Source: Flavobacteriaceae bacterium (GTDB lineage: Bacteria; Bacteroidota; Bacteroidia; Flavobacteriales; Flavobacteriaceae). From it: a DNA stretch of 64,000 bases. Shown piece by piece: positions 19,841 through 27,929 of the stretch (its first letter is position 1; each line of letters begins with the position of its first letter). The notes beneath the pieces are model-generated. The model saw nothing but the letters and a program-made list of their open reading frames with translations, was not told the origin of the DNA and searched no databases. The stretch spans positions 124,001-188,000 of the forward strand of contig JAIPBH010000007.1 in the NCBI GenBank assembly GCA_021739635.1, written 5' to 3'. A program made the translations under genes and the position numbers.

Positions 19841-19904
19841 AATCCCGCTTTCGGCAGTCGCTCTCTTTGAGGAGCTCCAACAAATGCCTCAATCGGGGCT
19901 AAAC
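19841..19904. repeat. Dispersed-type intergenic repeat between sufD and sufS
   Basis: A GC-richer island in an A/T-rich spacer: AATCCCGCTTTCGG at one end, AATCGGGGCT at the other, with GGAGCTCC (perfect 8-bp palindrome) inside. The CCCGC...CGGGG framing is like the family of non-coding repeats scattered in Flavobacteria genomes (general knowledge). A related-looking element lies at 41581-41690. Confidence 0.5.
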
Positions 19905-19912
19905 AAAATACC

Positions 19913-21127
19913 ATGTTCAACGTAGAAGACATAAGAAAAGATTTTCCCATACTTTCCAGACAAGTTAACGGAAAACCCTTGGTGTATTTTGATAATGCAG
20001 CAACCTCTCAAACACCACAACAGGTTATTGATGTGATTGTAGATTATTATTCAAATTACAACGCCAATATTCATCGTGGCGTGCATACATTAAGTCAAGA
20101 AGCCACAGATAAATATGAGCAGGCTAGACATGCCATACAAAAACATTTTAATGCCAAATTTGCCCATGAAATTATTTTCACATCTGGCACAACGCACAGC
20201 ATTAATTTGGTGGCAAACGGTTTTTCATCTATCTTAAAAAAAGGTGATGAAATCATAGTTTCAGCCCTTGAACATCATAGTAATATTGTGCCTTGGCAAA
20301 TGCTTTGCGAACGTACAGGAGCTGTTTTAAAAGTGATTCCCATGAATCAAGATGGTGAATTAATCATGAGTGAATATGATACCTTACTTTCAAACAAAAC
20401 CAAATTAGTCTTTGTAAATCATGTTTCAAACGCGTTAGGAACCATAAATCCTATTGAATATATTATTGAAAAAGCACATCAAGTTGCTGCAGCTGTTTTA
20501 ATTGACGGCGCGCAATCATGCCCGCATATAAAACCAGACGTGCAAGCTTTAGATGTTGATTTTTATGTCGCTTCAGGCCATAAAATGTGTGGTCCAACTG
20601 GTGTTGGCATGCTCTATGGCAAAGAATCTTGGCTAAAAAAATTACCGCCTTATCAAGGTGGTGGCGAAATGATAGCTGAAGTTACTTTTGAAAAGACCAC
20701 CTATGCAGAATTGCCTCATAAATTTGAAGCTGGAACCCCAAACATTTGTGGTGGCATTGCTTTTGGCGCAGCTATAAACTACATGAATGCTATTGGGTTT
20801 GATACTATTGCTTCTTACGAACATGAGCTTTTAGAATACGCAACCAATAAACTACTGGAAATAGACGGTTTAAAAATCTACGGGACTTCGCAACATAAAA
20901 CCTCAGTAATTTCTTTTAATTTGGAAAACATTCACCCATATGATGTTGGCTCCATTTTAGATAAAATGGGTATTGCTGTTCGTACTGGTCATCATTGCGC
21001 ACAACCTATTATGGATTATTTTAAAATTCCTGGAACGGTAAGAGCTTCGTTCTCTTTTTATAATACTAAAGCAGAAATTGATAGCTTAGTAGCAGCCGTT
21101 AAAAAAGCTAAAATGATGTTGGCTTAA
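19913..21127 (+). CDS. sufS: Cysteine desulfurase SufS
   Basis: PLP enzyme that takes sulfur from cysteine for Fe-S assembly. PLP lysine at residue 224 (SGHKMCGP) and the persulfide cysteine at 362 (RTGHHCAQP), the latter in the short-loop context of group II (SufS-type) desulfurases, which need SufE. 404 residues. SufE is encoded 2.1 kb downstream, past two unrelated genes. Confidence 0.96.
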   Translation: MFNVEDIRKDFPILSRQVNGKPLVYFDNAATSQTPQQVIDVIVDYYSNYNANIHRGVHTLSQEATDKYEQARHAIQKHFNAKFAHEIIFTSGTTHSINLVANGFSSILKKGDEIIVSALEHHSNIVPWQMLCERTGAVLKVIPMNQDGELIMSEYDTLLSNKTKLVFVNHVSNALGTINPIEYIIEKAHQVAAAVLIDGAQSCPHIKPDVQALDVDFYVASGHKMCGPTGVGMLYGKESWLKKLPPYQGGGEMIAEVTFEKTTYAELPHKFEAGTPNICGGIAFGAAINYMNAIGFDTIASYEHELLEYATNKLLEIDGLKIYGTSQHKTSVISFNLENIHPYDVGSILDKMGIAVRTGHHCAQPIMDYFKIPGTVRASFSFYNTKAEIDSLVAAVKKAKMMLA

Positions 21128-21233
21128 TTTTAGTTTTCTTTTAGTTTTTACATTAAAAAACTTGATTGATAACGTTGTTAATTATTTAACAGCAACGCAC
21201 TTTTTGTCGAATAATTAACAAAAAAAGTTGTGA

Positions 21234-21268
21234 TTTTGTAAAAAATTTAAAAAAATTATTTACTTTCC
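21234..21268 (+). promoter_or_regulatory. Possible promoter of the M43 protease gene
   Basis: TTTTG (21234-21238) and TACTTTCC (21261-21268) are spaced like Bacteroidota -33/-7 elements, but the -7 box has two mismatches to TAnnTTTG. Confidence 0.3.
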
Positions 21269-21297
21269 ACAAAATTAACCAAGTAATAACAACCATT

Positions 21298-22371
21298 ATG
21301 AAAAAATTATTCCTTAGTCTGGCTTCACTAGCCATTTTATTCACATCTTGTAATTCAGATGATTCCAAAGAAGTCACTCAAGATCAACAAATTGACATGA
21401 GTGATTTTTATGTTTACACAGATTTTAATGACGATTTAAGTTCTAAATCTATTAATTCAAAAGAGTCTTTCAAAACATGTTACACCATGGATGTGCTTAA
21501 CAAACAACTTAGTGAAAACCCAGGGTTAGAGAAAAAAATGTATGATGTTGAATACCATACAAGAAAATTTATTACTGCAAAAGGAAAACCAGGTGGCGGA
21601 ACTGGCGGCGGCGGCGGCGGAACTAGTGGCGAAGCAGATGTAGACGTACTTCCAATAAATGATGGTTTAGGTACCATCAATATCCCTGTTTATGTACACA
21701 TTGTTTTACCAAATGCAAATGACGTAACCAACACCCAAGTACAATCTCAAATAAATGTATTAAATGATGATTTTAGCAGTACTAATACCAACTTACTGCC
21801 ATCTGGTGCAACAAACTTTGTAAATGATGCTACAGTTTCTGGAATTACTTTTTCATTAGCTGGAACTTTTAGATATAATAACAATACCGCATCATGGGGA
21901 ACTAATAATGCTGTTAAATCGGCCTATCCTCCTATTACTCCACAAACTCATTTAAATATTTGGGTTTGTAACATTGGTGGTGGCATTTTAGGATATGCTC
22001 AATTTCCTGGAGGTAATTCGGCTACTGATGGCGTTGTATTATTATACTCTAGCCTACCAGGTGGTTCTGCGGCTCCTTATAATTTAGGAAGAACCGCTAC
22101 TCATGAGGTTGGCCATTATTTAAATTTACGTCATATTTGGGGCGATGGAAAATGTCGCCAAGATGATTTTGTAACAGATACTCCAAGTTCAGATGGTGCT
22201 AACTATGGTTGCCCATCATATCCAACCATTAACTGCAGTTCAACAGATATGACCATGAACTATATGGATTATACTGATGATGCTTGCATGTATATGTTCA
22301 CTGATGGACAACGCAATAGAATGAGAGCTATCTTTACAGCCGGAGGTGCAAGAGAAAGTATGTTACCATAA
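21298..22371 (+). CDS. M43-type (pappalysin/cytophagalysin-like) zinc metalloprotease lipoprotein
   Basis: Lipid-anchored protease. Lipobox LFTSC (Cys18) followed by NSDDSKE, a possible surface-export signal. A propeptide-like region precedes a Gly-rich linker encoded by a GGC trinucleotide run (21603-21620), then the catalytic domain with HEVGHYLNLRH (His269, Glu270, His273, His279) and a Met-turn MNYMDY. The usual Gly of HExxHxxGxxH is Asn276, which I have seen in other flavobacterial members. No C-terminal sorting domain. It separates sufS from sufE without apparent functional link. Confidence 0.88.
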   Translation: MKKLFLSLASLAILFTSCNSDDSKEVTQDQQIDMSDFYVYTDFNDDLSSKSINSKESFKTCYTMDVLNKQLSENPGLEKKMYDVEYHTRKFITAKGKPGGGTGGGGGGTSGEADVDVLPINDGLGTINIPVYVHIVLPNANDVTNTQVQSQINVLNDDFSSTNTNLLPSGATNFVNDATVSGITFSLAGTFRYNNNTASWGTNNAVKSAYPPITPQTHLNIWVCNIGGGILGYAQFPGGNSATDGVVLLYSSLPGGSAAPYNLGRTATHEVGHYLNLRHIWGDGKCRQDDFVTDTPSSDGANYGCPSYPTINCSSTDMTMNYMDYTDDACMYMFTDGQRNRMRAIFTAGGARESMLP

Positions 22372-22395
22372 CATTAAAAAATATAACATTATTTA

Positions 22396-22425
22396 AAAGA
22401 CGCCCAATTTTGGCGTCTTTTTTGT
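22396..22425 (+). terminator. Terminator after the M43 protease
   Basis: Perfect 9-bp stem AAAGACGCC/GGCGTCTTT, 7-nt loop, followed by TTTTTGT. Confidence 0.8.
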
Positions 22426-22450
22426 ATTATTATATTCAAAACAAAAAACC

Positions 22451-23239
22451 ATGAAGATAATTGTTATTTTATTAAGCCTTATTTCTGTTAAAGATTGTAA
22501 CAGCAATAAAGATGTAAATCAAGCAAATACAATGCTGCCAGATTCAAATATAACGTTAAACGGAACTTATTTAATAAGCCAATTACTGAATGAAGATATT
22601 ACAGAATATAACCTAGAATTGACTTTTAACAATGAAGAACAAAAAGTAAATGGCTTTTCGGGTTGTAATCGTTTTTTTGGAACTTATTCTTATCATGAAA
22701 ACCATCTTACTTTTGGTGCTTTAGGCGCAACCAAAATGTTTTGTAATGATGTAAAAAACAAACTTGAATCAACCTTATTTGAAAGCTTGTCTAAAATTGA
22801 TGATATAAACCCCAAAGATTCTGTTATCGAGTTACTTAGTAACAACCAAGTGGTTTTAACCATAACCAAAAAACAAGAACAAGCCAGTATAACCTTTGAA
22901 TATTCTGCGCTTTCTAGAGGTAGCTACAAACTTATAAGTGTAAACAAAAAAGACATTTCTGTAATTAATAAACGTGAAGGAAAACCTATCATTCAACCAT
23001 GTAATGAAACCAACTGGAACAACCTAGTGGATGCTCTAAAAACTGTTAATATGGAAAACATATCTGAACTAGAAGCACCTTCTCAAAAAAGATTATTTGA
23101 CGGAGCAGCTATTGCAAATTTTAAAATAATCTATAACGGAACAACTTATGAATCATCAAGTTTTGACCATGGTAATCCGCCAAAAGAACTTGAGATTCTT
23201 GTTAAAGAAATCTTATCAATATCAGAAAGTATTGATTAA
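22451..23239 (+). CDS. META-domain protein
   Basis: Exported protein. N-terminal signal-like segment ending near VKDCNSN; the Cys17 context is a poor lipobox. Residues about 30-140 form a META/HslJ-like domain (GFSGCNRFFGTY ... GATKMFC). The C-terminal half (about 145-262) is a second domain of unknown type with a SRGSYKLISVNKKDI motif. HslJ-type META proteins are linked to envelope stress and novobiocin tolerance in E. coli; role here unknown. Confidence 0.75.
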   Translation: MKIIVILLSLISVKDCNSNKDVNQANTMLPDSNITLNGTYLISQLLNEDITEYNLELTFNNEEQKVNGFSGCNRFFGTYSYHENHLTFGALGATKMFCNDVKNKLESTLFESLSKIDDINPKDSVIELLSNNQVVLTITKKQEQASITFEYSALSRGSYKLISVNKKDISVINKREGKPIIQPCNETNWNNLVDALKTVNMENISELEAPSQKRLFDGAAIANFKIIYNGTTYESSSFDHGNPPKELEILVKEILSISESID

Positions 23240-23254
23240 CCCATATTGTTATTG

Positions 23255-23262
23255 TATTTTTG
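23255..23262 (+). promoter_or_regulatory. Promoter -7 element of sufE
   Basis: TATTTTTG matches TAnnTTTG, 17 bp before the GTG start; a TTG about 20 bp upstream could be the -33 element. Confidence 0.55.
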
Positions 23263-23278
23263 TATAAAAAACAAAACT

Positions 23279-23701
23279 GTGAGCATTACTGACATACAAA
23301 ACGAAATCATTGATGAGTTTTCCATGTTTGAAGATTGGGAAGAACGCTATCAATATATGATTGACTTAGGTAAGGATTTGCCTTTAATTAACGACCAATA
23401 CAAAACTGATAGTAATATTATTAAAGGTTGCCAAAGCAAAGTTTGGGTTCATGCTGAACTTAAAGATGATAAAATTTGTTTTACAGCAGATAGTGATGCC
23501 ATTATTACCAAAGGTATTATTGCTATTTTAATCCGGGTTTTTTCAAACCAAAAACCAAAAGACATCATTGAAGCTGATACGGATTTTATTGAAAAAATAG
23601 GCTTAAAAGAACATTTATCTCCAACCAGAGCCAATGGTTTGGTAAGTATGATAAAACAGTTAAAAATGTATGCCATAGCATACCAAACACAATTAAATTA
23701 A
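23279..23701 (+). CDS. sufE: Sulfur acceptor SufE
   Basis: Accepts persulfide sulfur from SufS and passes it to SufB. Active-site cysteine at residue 51 in KGCQSKVW. The frame runs up to a TTG at 23246, but a promoter box overlaps that stretch; GTG 23279 (reading MSITDIQNEI) gives 140 residues, the normal length. Two bases before the next gene, so co-transcribed with the SufT-like protein and DUF2480. Confidence 0.92.
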   Translation: MSITDIQNEIIDEFSMFEDWEERYQYMIDLGKDLPLINDQYKTDSNIIKGCQSKVWVHAELKDDKICFTADSDAIITKGIIAILIRVFSNQKPKDIIEADTDFIEKIGLKEHLSPTRANGLVSMIKQLKMYAIAYQTQLN

Positions 23702-23702
23702 C

Positions 23703-24029
23703 ATGAGCGACATAAAAATAAACACCACAGAATTAGGCGAAAAAATAGTTGGGGTTTTAAAAACCATTTATGACCCTGAAATTCCTGTAGATATTTATGA
23801 ATTAGGATTAATTTACGATGTATTTGTAAATGAAGACTTTGATGTAAAAATTTTAATGACCTTAACAACTCCAAACTGTCCGGTTGCTGAAACATTACCT
23901 TTAGAGGTTGAAGAAAAAATTAAATCACTTGACGCAGTGAAAAGCGCCGAAGTAGAAATTACTTTTGATCCACCTTGGACACATGAGTTGATGAGTGAAG
24001 AAGCTAAGTTAGAACTTGGAATGCTTTAA
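23703..24029 (+). CDS. sufT: SufT-like Fe-S maturation protein (DUF59/MIP18 family)
   Basis: Small Fe-S trafficking factor. 108 residues with the DUF59 signature: YDPEIPVDIYELGLIYD and the conserved cysteine in TTPNCPVAE, followed by FDPPWTHELMSEEAK. Its gene abuts sufE, which fits a role in late Fe-S delivery. The exact step is not established. Confidence 0.88.
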   Translation: MSDIKINTTELGEKIVGVLKTIYDPEIPVDIYELGLIYDVFVNEDFDVKILMTLTTPNCPVAETLPLEVEEKIKSLDAVKSAEVEITFDPPWTHELMSEEAKLELGML

Positions 24030-24042
24030 TTCTTTTAGTTTT

Positions 24043-24549
24043 ATGCAAGATGACATCATAAATCGCGTAGCGAATAGCAAATTAGTAACTATCAATCTTG
24101 AAGATTATTATCCAAAAGGTAAACGTGTTTTATTTGACATCAAAGATTGGCTTTTTGAAGGATTTGTATTGCGCGAAAAAGATTTTAGAGACCAGGTAAA
24201 ACTATTTGACTGGTCACAATTTGAAAATGTCTATGTTGCTCTAACCTGCAGTAGTGACGCTATCATTCCTGCTTGGGCATTTATTTTATTAAGTATAAAT
24301 TTAGAACCTTTTGCTAAAAAAATAGTTATAGGAAATCTAGAATTGTTAGAGACTTCCATTTATCAAGATATATTAAACACCTTAGATACCTCAGAATTTA
24401 AAAATAAACCAGTTATTATAAAAGGGTGTTCTAAAAAACCTGTGCCTCAAAATGCTTATATCATGCTAGCCAACAAACTGAAACCCGTTGCAAAATCTAT
24501 CATGTATGGCGAAGCTTGTTCTTCAGTACCTCTATTCAAAAACAAATAA
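24043..24549 (+). CDS. DUF2480 family protein
   Basis: 168 residues from ATG 24043; the frame is open to a TTG at 24016 within the preceding gene. Recognised as the Bacteroidota DUF2480 family by INRVANSKLVTINLEDYYP and ALTCSSDAIIPAWAF. Function unknown. Position 13 bp after the SufT-like gene suggests co-transcription with Fe-S genes; two cysteines near GEACSSVP and one in KGCSKKP may be of interest. Confidence 0.8.
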   Translation: MQDDIINRVANSKLVTINLEDYYPKGKRVLFDIKDWLFEGFVLREKDFRDQVKLFDWSQFENVYVALTCSSDAIIPAWAFILLSINLEPFAKKIVIGNLELLETSIYQDILNTLDTSEFKNKPVIIKGCSKKPVPQNAYIMLANKLKPVAKSIMYGEACSSVPLFKNK

Positions 24550-24583
24550 AACATTCTTAACTTGCAAATAATTTGATATATAT

Positions 24584-24591
24584 TATCTTTA
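24584..24591 (+). promoter_or_regulatory. Possible promoter of the DUF3078 gene
   Basis: TATCTTTA (one mismatch to TAnnTTTG) with a TTG 20 bp upstream and about 20 nt of leader. Confidence 0.4.
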
Positions 24592-24618
24592 CGAGCTTAA
24601 ATATATATTTCTCAAAAA

Positions 24619-25560
24619 ATGAAAAAGGGATTACTTTTAATGCTAGCAGCTATCTTAAGCATCACATTTAGCTATTCTCAAACTTTAGAAGAACTTCAAG
24701 CAACACTTGCAATTCAAAAAGATTCACTTAAAGCGGCTCAAAGTCGTGTTAATACAACACAAGGTAAAATTGATGCTTTTCCTGGTTGGAAAAAAGGAGC
24801 CTTTGGAACTGTAGGAGGAAGCGTTTCTAATTTTAATAACTGGTACGCTCAAAAGGCACCTAATAATAAATCTGGAAATATTGGTTTTACAATCAATGCA
24901 TTTGCAAATCTTGATACAGAATCCTTTTTCTGGAGAAATGCTGGTAACATAAATTTATCATGGGTAAAATTTGATGATAAAGACAACCCTAATGATAACA
25001 AAACATGGAGAGAAGCAACAGATGTATTCAACATAACCTCTTTATATGGTCAAAAATTGAGTGAAACTTTTGCTTTTTCTGGATTAGCAGAATACAGAAC
25101 AACCATCTTGAATAACTTTAATAACCCTGGATATTTAGATGCCGGTATTGGTGGAACTTGGACACCAATTAAAGATTTGGTTATTGTTGTACATCCATTA
25201 AATTACAACTTAGTCTTTAGTAAAACAGATGCTATTTTTCAATCATCATATGGTACAAAAATACTTGTTGACTATACCAGACAAATTCAAGCCATAAACT
25301 TTAAAACAAACTTATCAATGTTTCAAAGTTATAAGAGTTCTGATTTATCAAACTGGACCTGGAACAACTCTTTTGGATATACTTTATGGAAAATGATAGG
25401 TGTTGGATTTGACTTTGGGGTGAGAAGTAATAAACAGGAAGCCTTAAAATATTATGCCATTAATTTTGATGCTACAAGTGGTGATCCTGAACCAACCTTT
25501 GAAAATATTAATAATAAACTTCAATCTTATTGGGTAGTTGGATTAAACTATAAGTTTTAA
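24619..25560 (+). CDS. DUF3078 family outer-membrane protein
   Basis: 313 residues with a cleavable signal peptide (ends near FSYSQT), a short predicted coiled region (LEELQATLAIQKDSLKAAQSRV), then alternating aromatic/polar strands ending in FVVGLNYKF-like C-terminal Phe, typical of an outer-membrane beta-barrel. DUF3078 proteins are widespread in Bacteroidota; no function is known. Single gene with its own terminator. Confidence 0.8.
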   Translation: MKKGLLLMLAAILSITFSYSQTLEELQATLAIQKDSLKAAQSRVNTTQGKIDAFPGWKKGAFGTVGGSVSNFNNWYAQKAPNNKSGNIGFTINAFANLDTESFFWRNAGNINLSWVKFDDKDNPNDNKTWREATDVFNITSLYGQKLSETFAFSGLAEYRTTILNNFNNPGYLDAGIGGTWTPIKDLVIVVHPLNYNLVFSKTDAIFQSSYGTKILVDYTRQIQAINFKTNLSMFQSYKSSDLSNWTWNNSFGYTLWKMIGVGFDFGVRSNKQEALKYYAINFDATSGDPEPTFENINNKLQSYWVVGLNYKF

Positions 25561-25585
25561 TAAAATAGTGAAAAACATAAAATAA

Positions 25586-25612
25586 AAAGAGCTTCTAAAT
25601 TAGAAGCTCTTT
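25586..25612. terminator. Bidirectional terminator between DUF3078 gene and hflX
   Basis: 11-bp stem AAAGAGCTTCT/AGAAGCTCTTT, 5-nt loop, T run rightward; it ends three bases before the hflX stop codon. Confidence 0.8.
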
Positions 25613-25614
25613 TT

Positions 25615-26829
25615 TTATGCTTGATTTTCATCATAATCCGGATACAAAAAATGATTATACGGAAAACGAGTAATGTGAATTTGTCTAACTTCCTCATAGA
25701 CTCTTTTCTTGAAATCTTCTAAATTTTCCTTGTTTAAGGCTGAAATAAATAAGGCATTATTACCTATTTTACTCATCCAAGTATTTTTCCATTCGTCTAA
25801 AGAATAGTGCATTTTTGTGCGTTCAGTTTCTAAATCATCTTCACTTAAAGGTTCAGGTTTATAGGCATCAATTTTATTAAAAACCATGATGGTTGGTTTG
25901 TCTGCACTTTTAATTTCTCCCAAAATTTTATGAACAGAATCAATATGTTGCTCAAAATTAGGATGAGAAATATCAACAATGTGTAGTAATAAATCGGCTT
26001 CTCTTACCTCATCTAAAGTGCTTTTAAAACTTTCAACCAATTGTGTTGGCAATTTTCTTATAAACCCTACCGTATCTGAAAGCAAGAATGGCAAATTTTG
26101 AATGACTACTTTTCTAACAGTTGTATCAAGGGTTGCAAATAATTTATTTTCAGCAAACACATCGCTTTTACTTATCACATTCATTAAGGTAGATTTTCCA
26201 ACGTTGGTATAACCAACTAAAGCAACACGTACCATGGCTCCACGATTACCTCGTTGTACAGACATTTGTTTGTCAATAATTTTAATACGCTCTTTAAGCA
26301 ATGCTATTTTATCACGAACAATACGTCGGTCTGTTTCAATTTCGGTCTCTCCAGGACCACGCATACCAATACCACCTTTTTGGCGCTCAAGATGCGTCCA
26401 CATACCACGCAACCTTGGTAATAAATATTCACATTGGGCTAACTCAACTTGAGTTCTAGCATAGCTTGTTTGGGCACGTTGTGCAAAAATATCTAGTATT
26501 AAATTGGTACGATCTAATACCTTACAATTAAGAATTTTACTTATGTTACGCTCTTGAGCTGAAGAAAGTTCATCATCAAAAATAGCTGTTCCTATTTCAT
26601 TTTCTTTAATAAAACGTTCAACTTCTTCAATTTTGCCAGTTCCTAAAAATGTTCTGGAATTAGGCATATCCATTTTTTGAGTAAATCGTTTTACAACTTC
26701 TCCTCCAGCAGTATATGTTAAAAACTCAAGCTCATCTAAATATTCTTTAGATTTAATTTCATCTTGATCTTTTGTAACAATACCTATTAATACAGCTTTT
26801 TCTAAGCTAATTTCTTTTGATTCTAACAT
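25615..26829 (-). CDS. hflX: Ribosome-associated GTPase HflX
   Basis: GTPase that binds and splits stalled 70S ribosomes under stress. N-terminal HflX domain (with GTGKIEEV and the SSAQERN motif), then the Gly-rich linker (ERQKGGIGMRGPGETEIE) and a G domain with P-loop GYTNVGKST, DTVGFI and NKID. 404 residues. Own promoter upstream; the leader is only about 10 nt. Confidence 0.95.
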   Translation of the reverse strand: MLESKEISLEKAVLIGIVTKDQDEIKSKEYLDELEFLTYTAGGEVVKRFTQKMDMPNSRTFLGTGKIEEVERFIKENEIGTAIFDDELSSAQERNISKILNCKVLDRTNLILDIFAQRAQTSYARTQVELAQCEYLLPRLRGMWTHLERQKGGIGMRGPGETEIETDRRIVRDKIALLKERIKIIDKQMSVQRGNRGAMVRVALVGYTNVGKSTLMNVISKSDVFAENKLFATLDTTVRKVVIQNLPFLLSDTVGFIRKLPTQLVESFKSTLDEVREADLLLHIVDISHPNFEQHIDSVHKILGEIKSADKPTIMVFNKIDAYKPEPLSEDDLETERTKMHYSLDEWKNTWMSKIGNNALFISALNKENLEDFKKRVYEEVRQIHITRFPYNHFLYPDYDENQA

Positions 26830-26845
26830 AAAATTACATAATGCA

Positions 26846-26853
26846 CAAAGTTA
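26846..26853 (-). promoter_or_regulatory. Promoter -7 element of hflX
   Basis: TAACTTTG on the minus strand, exact TAnnTTTG. Confidence 0.6.
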
Positions 26854-26891
26854 CATAATTGCAACCATTTTAATTTTTATATTTTTAGAGA

Positions 26892-26899
26892 TAATTTTG
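26892..26899 (+). promoter_or_regulatory. Promoter -7 element of the first EEP gene
   Basis: TAATTTTG matches TAnnTTTG. Transcription would start near 26906, after the ATG at 26905, so the ATG at 26944 is the better start. Confidence 0.55.
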
Positions 26900-26943
26900 A
26901 GTTTATGGATGATACTTTTCACAACAATGCTTTAAAACACAAT

Positions 26944-27879
26944 ATGCACACCATTGCATTTTACAATCTTGAAAATTTGTTTGACATTAAAAATGACCAT
27001 CAAACCAATGACAATGATTTTTTACCTATTTCTACAAAAAAATGGACTCATAAACGCTACCAAAACAAACTTAGAAAACTGGGTTTTGCCATTTCAAATA
27101 TTGGCCTTAAAGAAACCGATAAGCATCCCGCAATTATTGGTTTGGCTGAAGTAGAAAATGATGCTGTTTTAAAAGACCTTATTGCTTCAAAACATTTAAG
27201 TGAATGCCATTATAGTTTTGTTCATTATGACTCATTAGACGAACGCGGAATAGATGTAGCCTTATTATATGACACCTCGTGTTTTAAAGTAACCTATTCT
27301 AAGACTTTCTCGGTTCAATTAACTAATGAAGAAGGCTTGCCAGATTACACGAGAGATATTCTTTTGGTTACAGGTTTACTTGAAGAAGAAGAAATTCATG
27401 TCATTGTAAATCATTGGTCATCAAGACGCGAAGGTGCCAATGAAACAGAGGCTAAACGTTTAGCTGCCGCAAATAAAGTTATTGAAATTATTAATGACTT
27501 AAAATCTGAAAACGAAAATTCAAAAATTATTATAATTGGTGATTTTAATGATGATCCTATTAATGAAAGCATTCAGCATTTAGTTAAAAATCAAGATTTA
27601 TTTAATCCTATGCTATCCTTGTTTTCATATTCTAGAGGTTCTACTTCTCATGATTTTAAATGGAATTTATTTGACCAAATGCTGTTTACCAAAAACTTTT
27701 TTGAAACAAGGCCTAATACCTTTAGTTATGTGGAAGCTAATATTTTTGATGACGATTTTTTAAAGCTATTTAATGGTAAATACAAAGGAAAACCCTTTAG
27801 AACGTATATTGGGAAAAAATACCAAGGCGGTTATAGTGACCATTTTCCTGTGTATGCCACTTTACAAAAAAATTACTAA
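26944..27879 (+). CDS. Endonuclease/exonuclease/phosphatase family protein, no signal peptide
   Basis: DNase I-like metal-dependent phosphodiesterase fold. Motifs in order: FYNLENLFD (metal Asn/Glu), GLAEVEN, RGIDVALLY, VNHWSSR, GDFNDDP and SDHFPVY (catalytic Asp-His). 311 residues from ATG 26944; an in-frame ATG at 26905 adds 13 polar residues. No signal peptide, unlike its paralogue at 32340. The pair brackets a TonB receptor/DUF5689 operon. Confidence 0.85.
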   Translation: MHTIAFYNLENLFDIKNDHQTNDNDFLPISTKKWTHKRYQNKLRKLGFAISNIGLKETDKHPAIIGLAEVENDAVLKDLIASKHLSECHYSFVHYDSLDERGIDVALLYDTSCFKVTYSKTFSVQLTNEEGLPDYTRDILLVTGLLEEEEIHVIVNHWSSRREGANETEAKRLAAANKVIEIINDLKSENENSKIIIIGDFNDDPINESIQHLVKNQDLFNPMLSLFSYSRGSTSHDFKWNLFDQMLFTKNFFETRPNTFSYVEANIFDDDFLKLFNGKYKGKPFRTYIGKKYQGGYSDHFPVYATLQKNY

Positions 27880-27881
27880 AA

Positions 27882-27906
27882 AAAACCCACCAAATTGGTG
27901 GGTTTT
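27882..27906. terminator. Bidirectional terminator
   Basis: Perfect 10-bp stem AAAACCCACC/GGTGGGTTTT with a 5-nt loop between convergent genes. Confidence 0.8.
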
Positions 27907-27929
27907 GTATAAGTATAAATTTAACAAGC

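Noticed and set aside
21603-21620. GGC trinucleotide run in the M43 gene as a phase-variation tract
   Set aside because: Units are three bases, so length changes keep the frame; it only alters a glycine linker.
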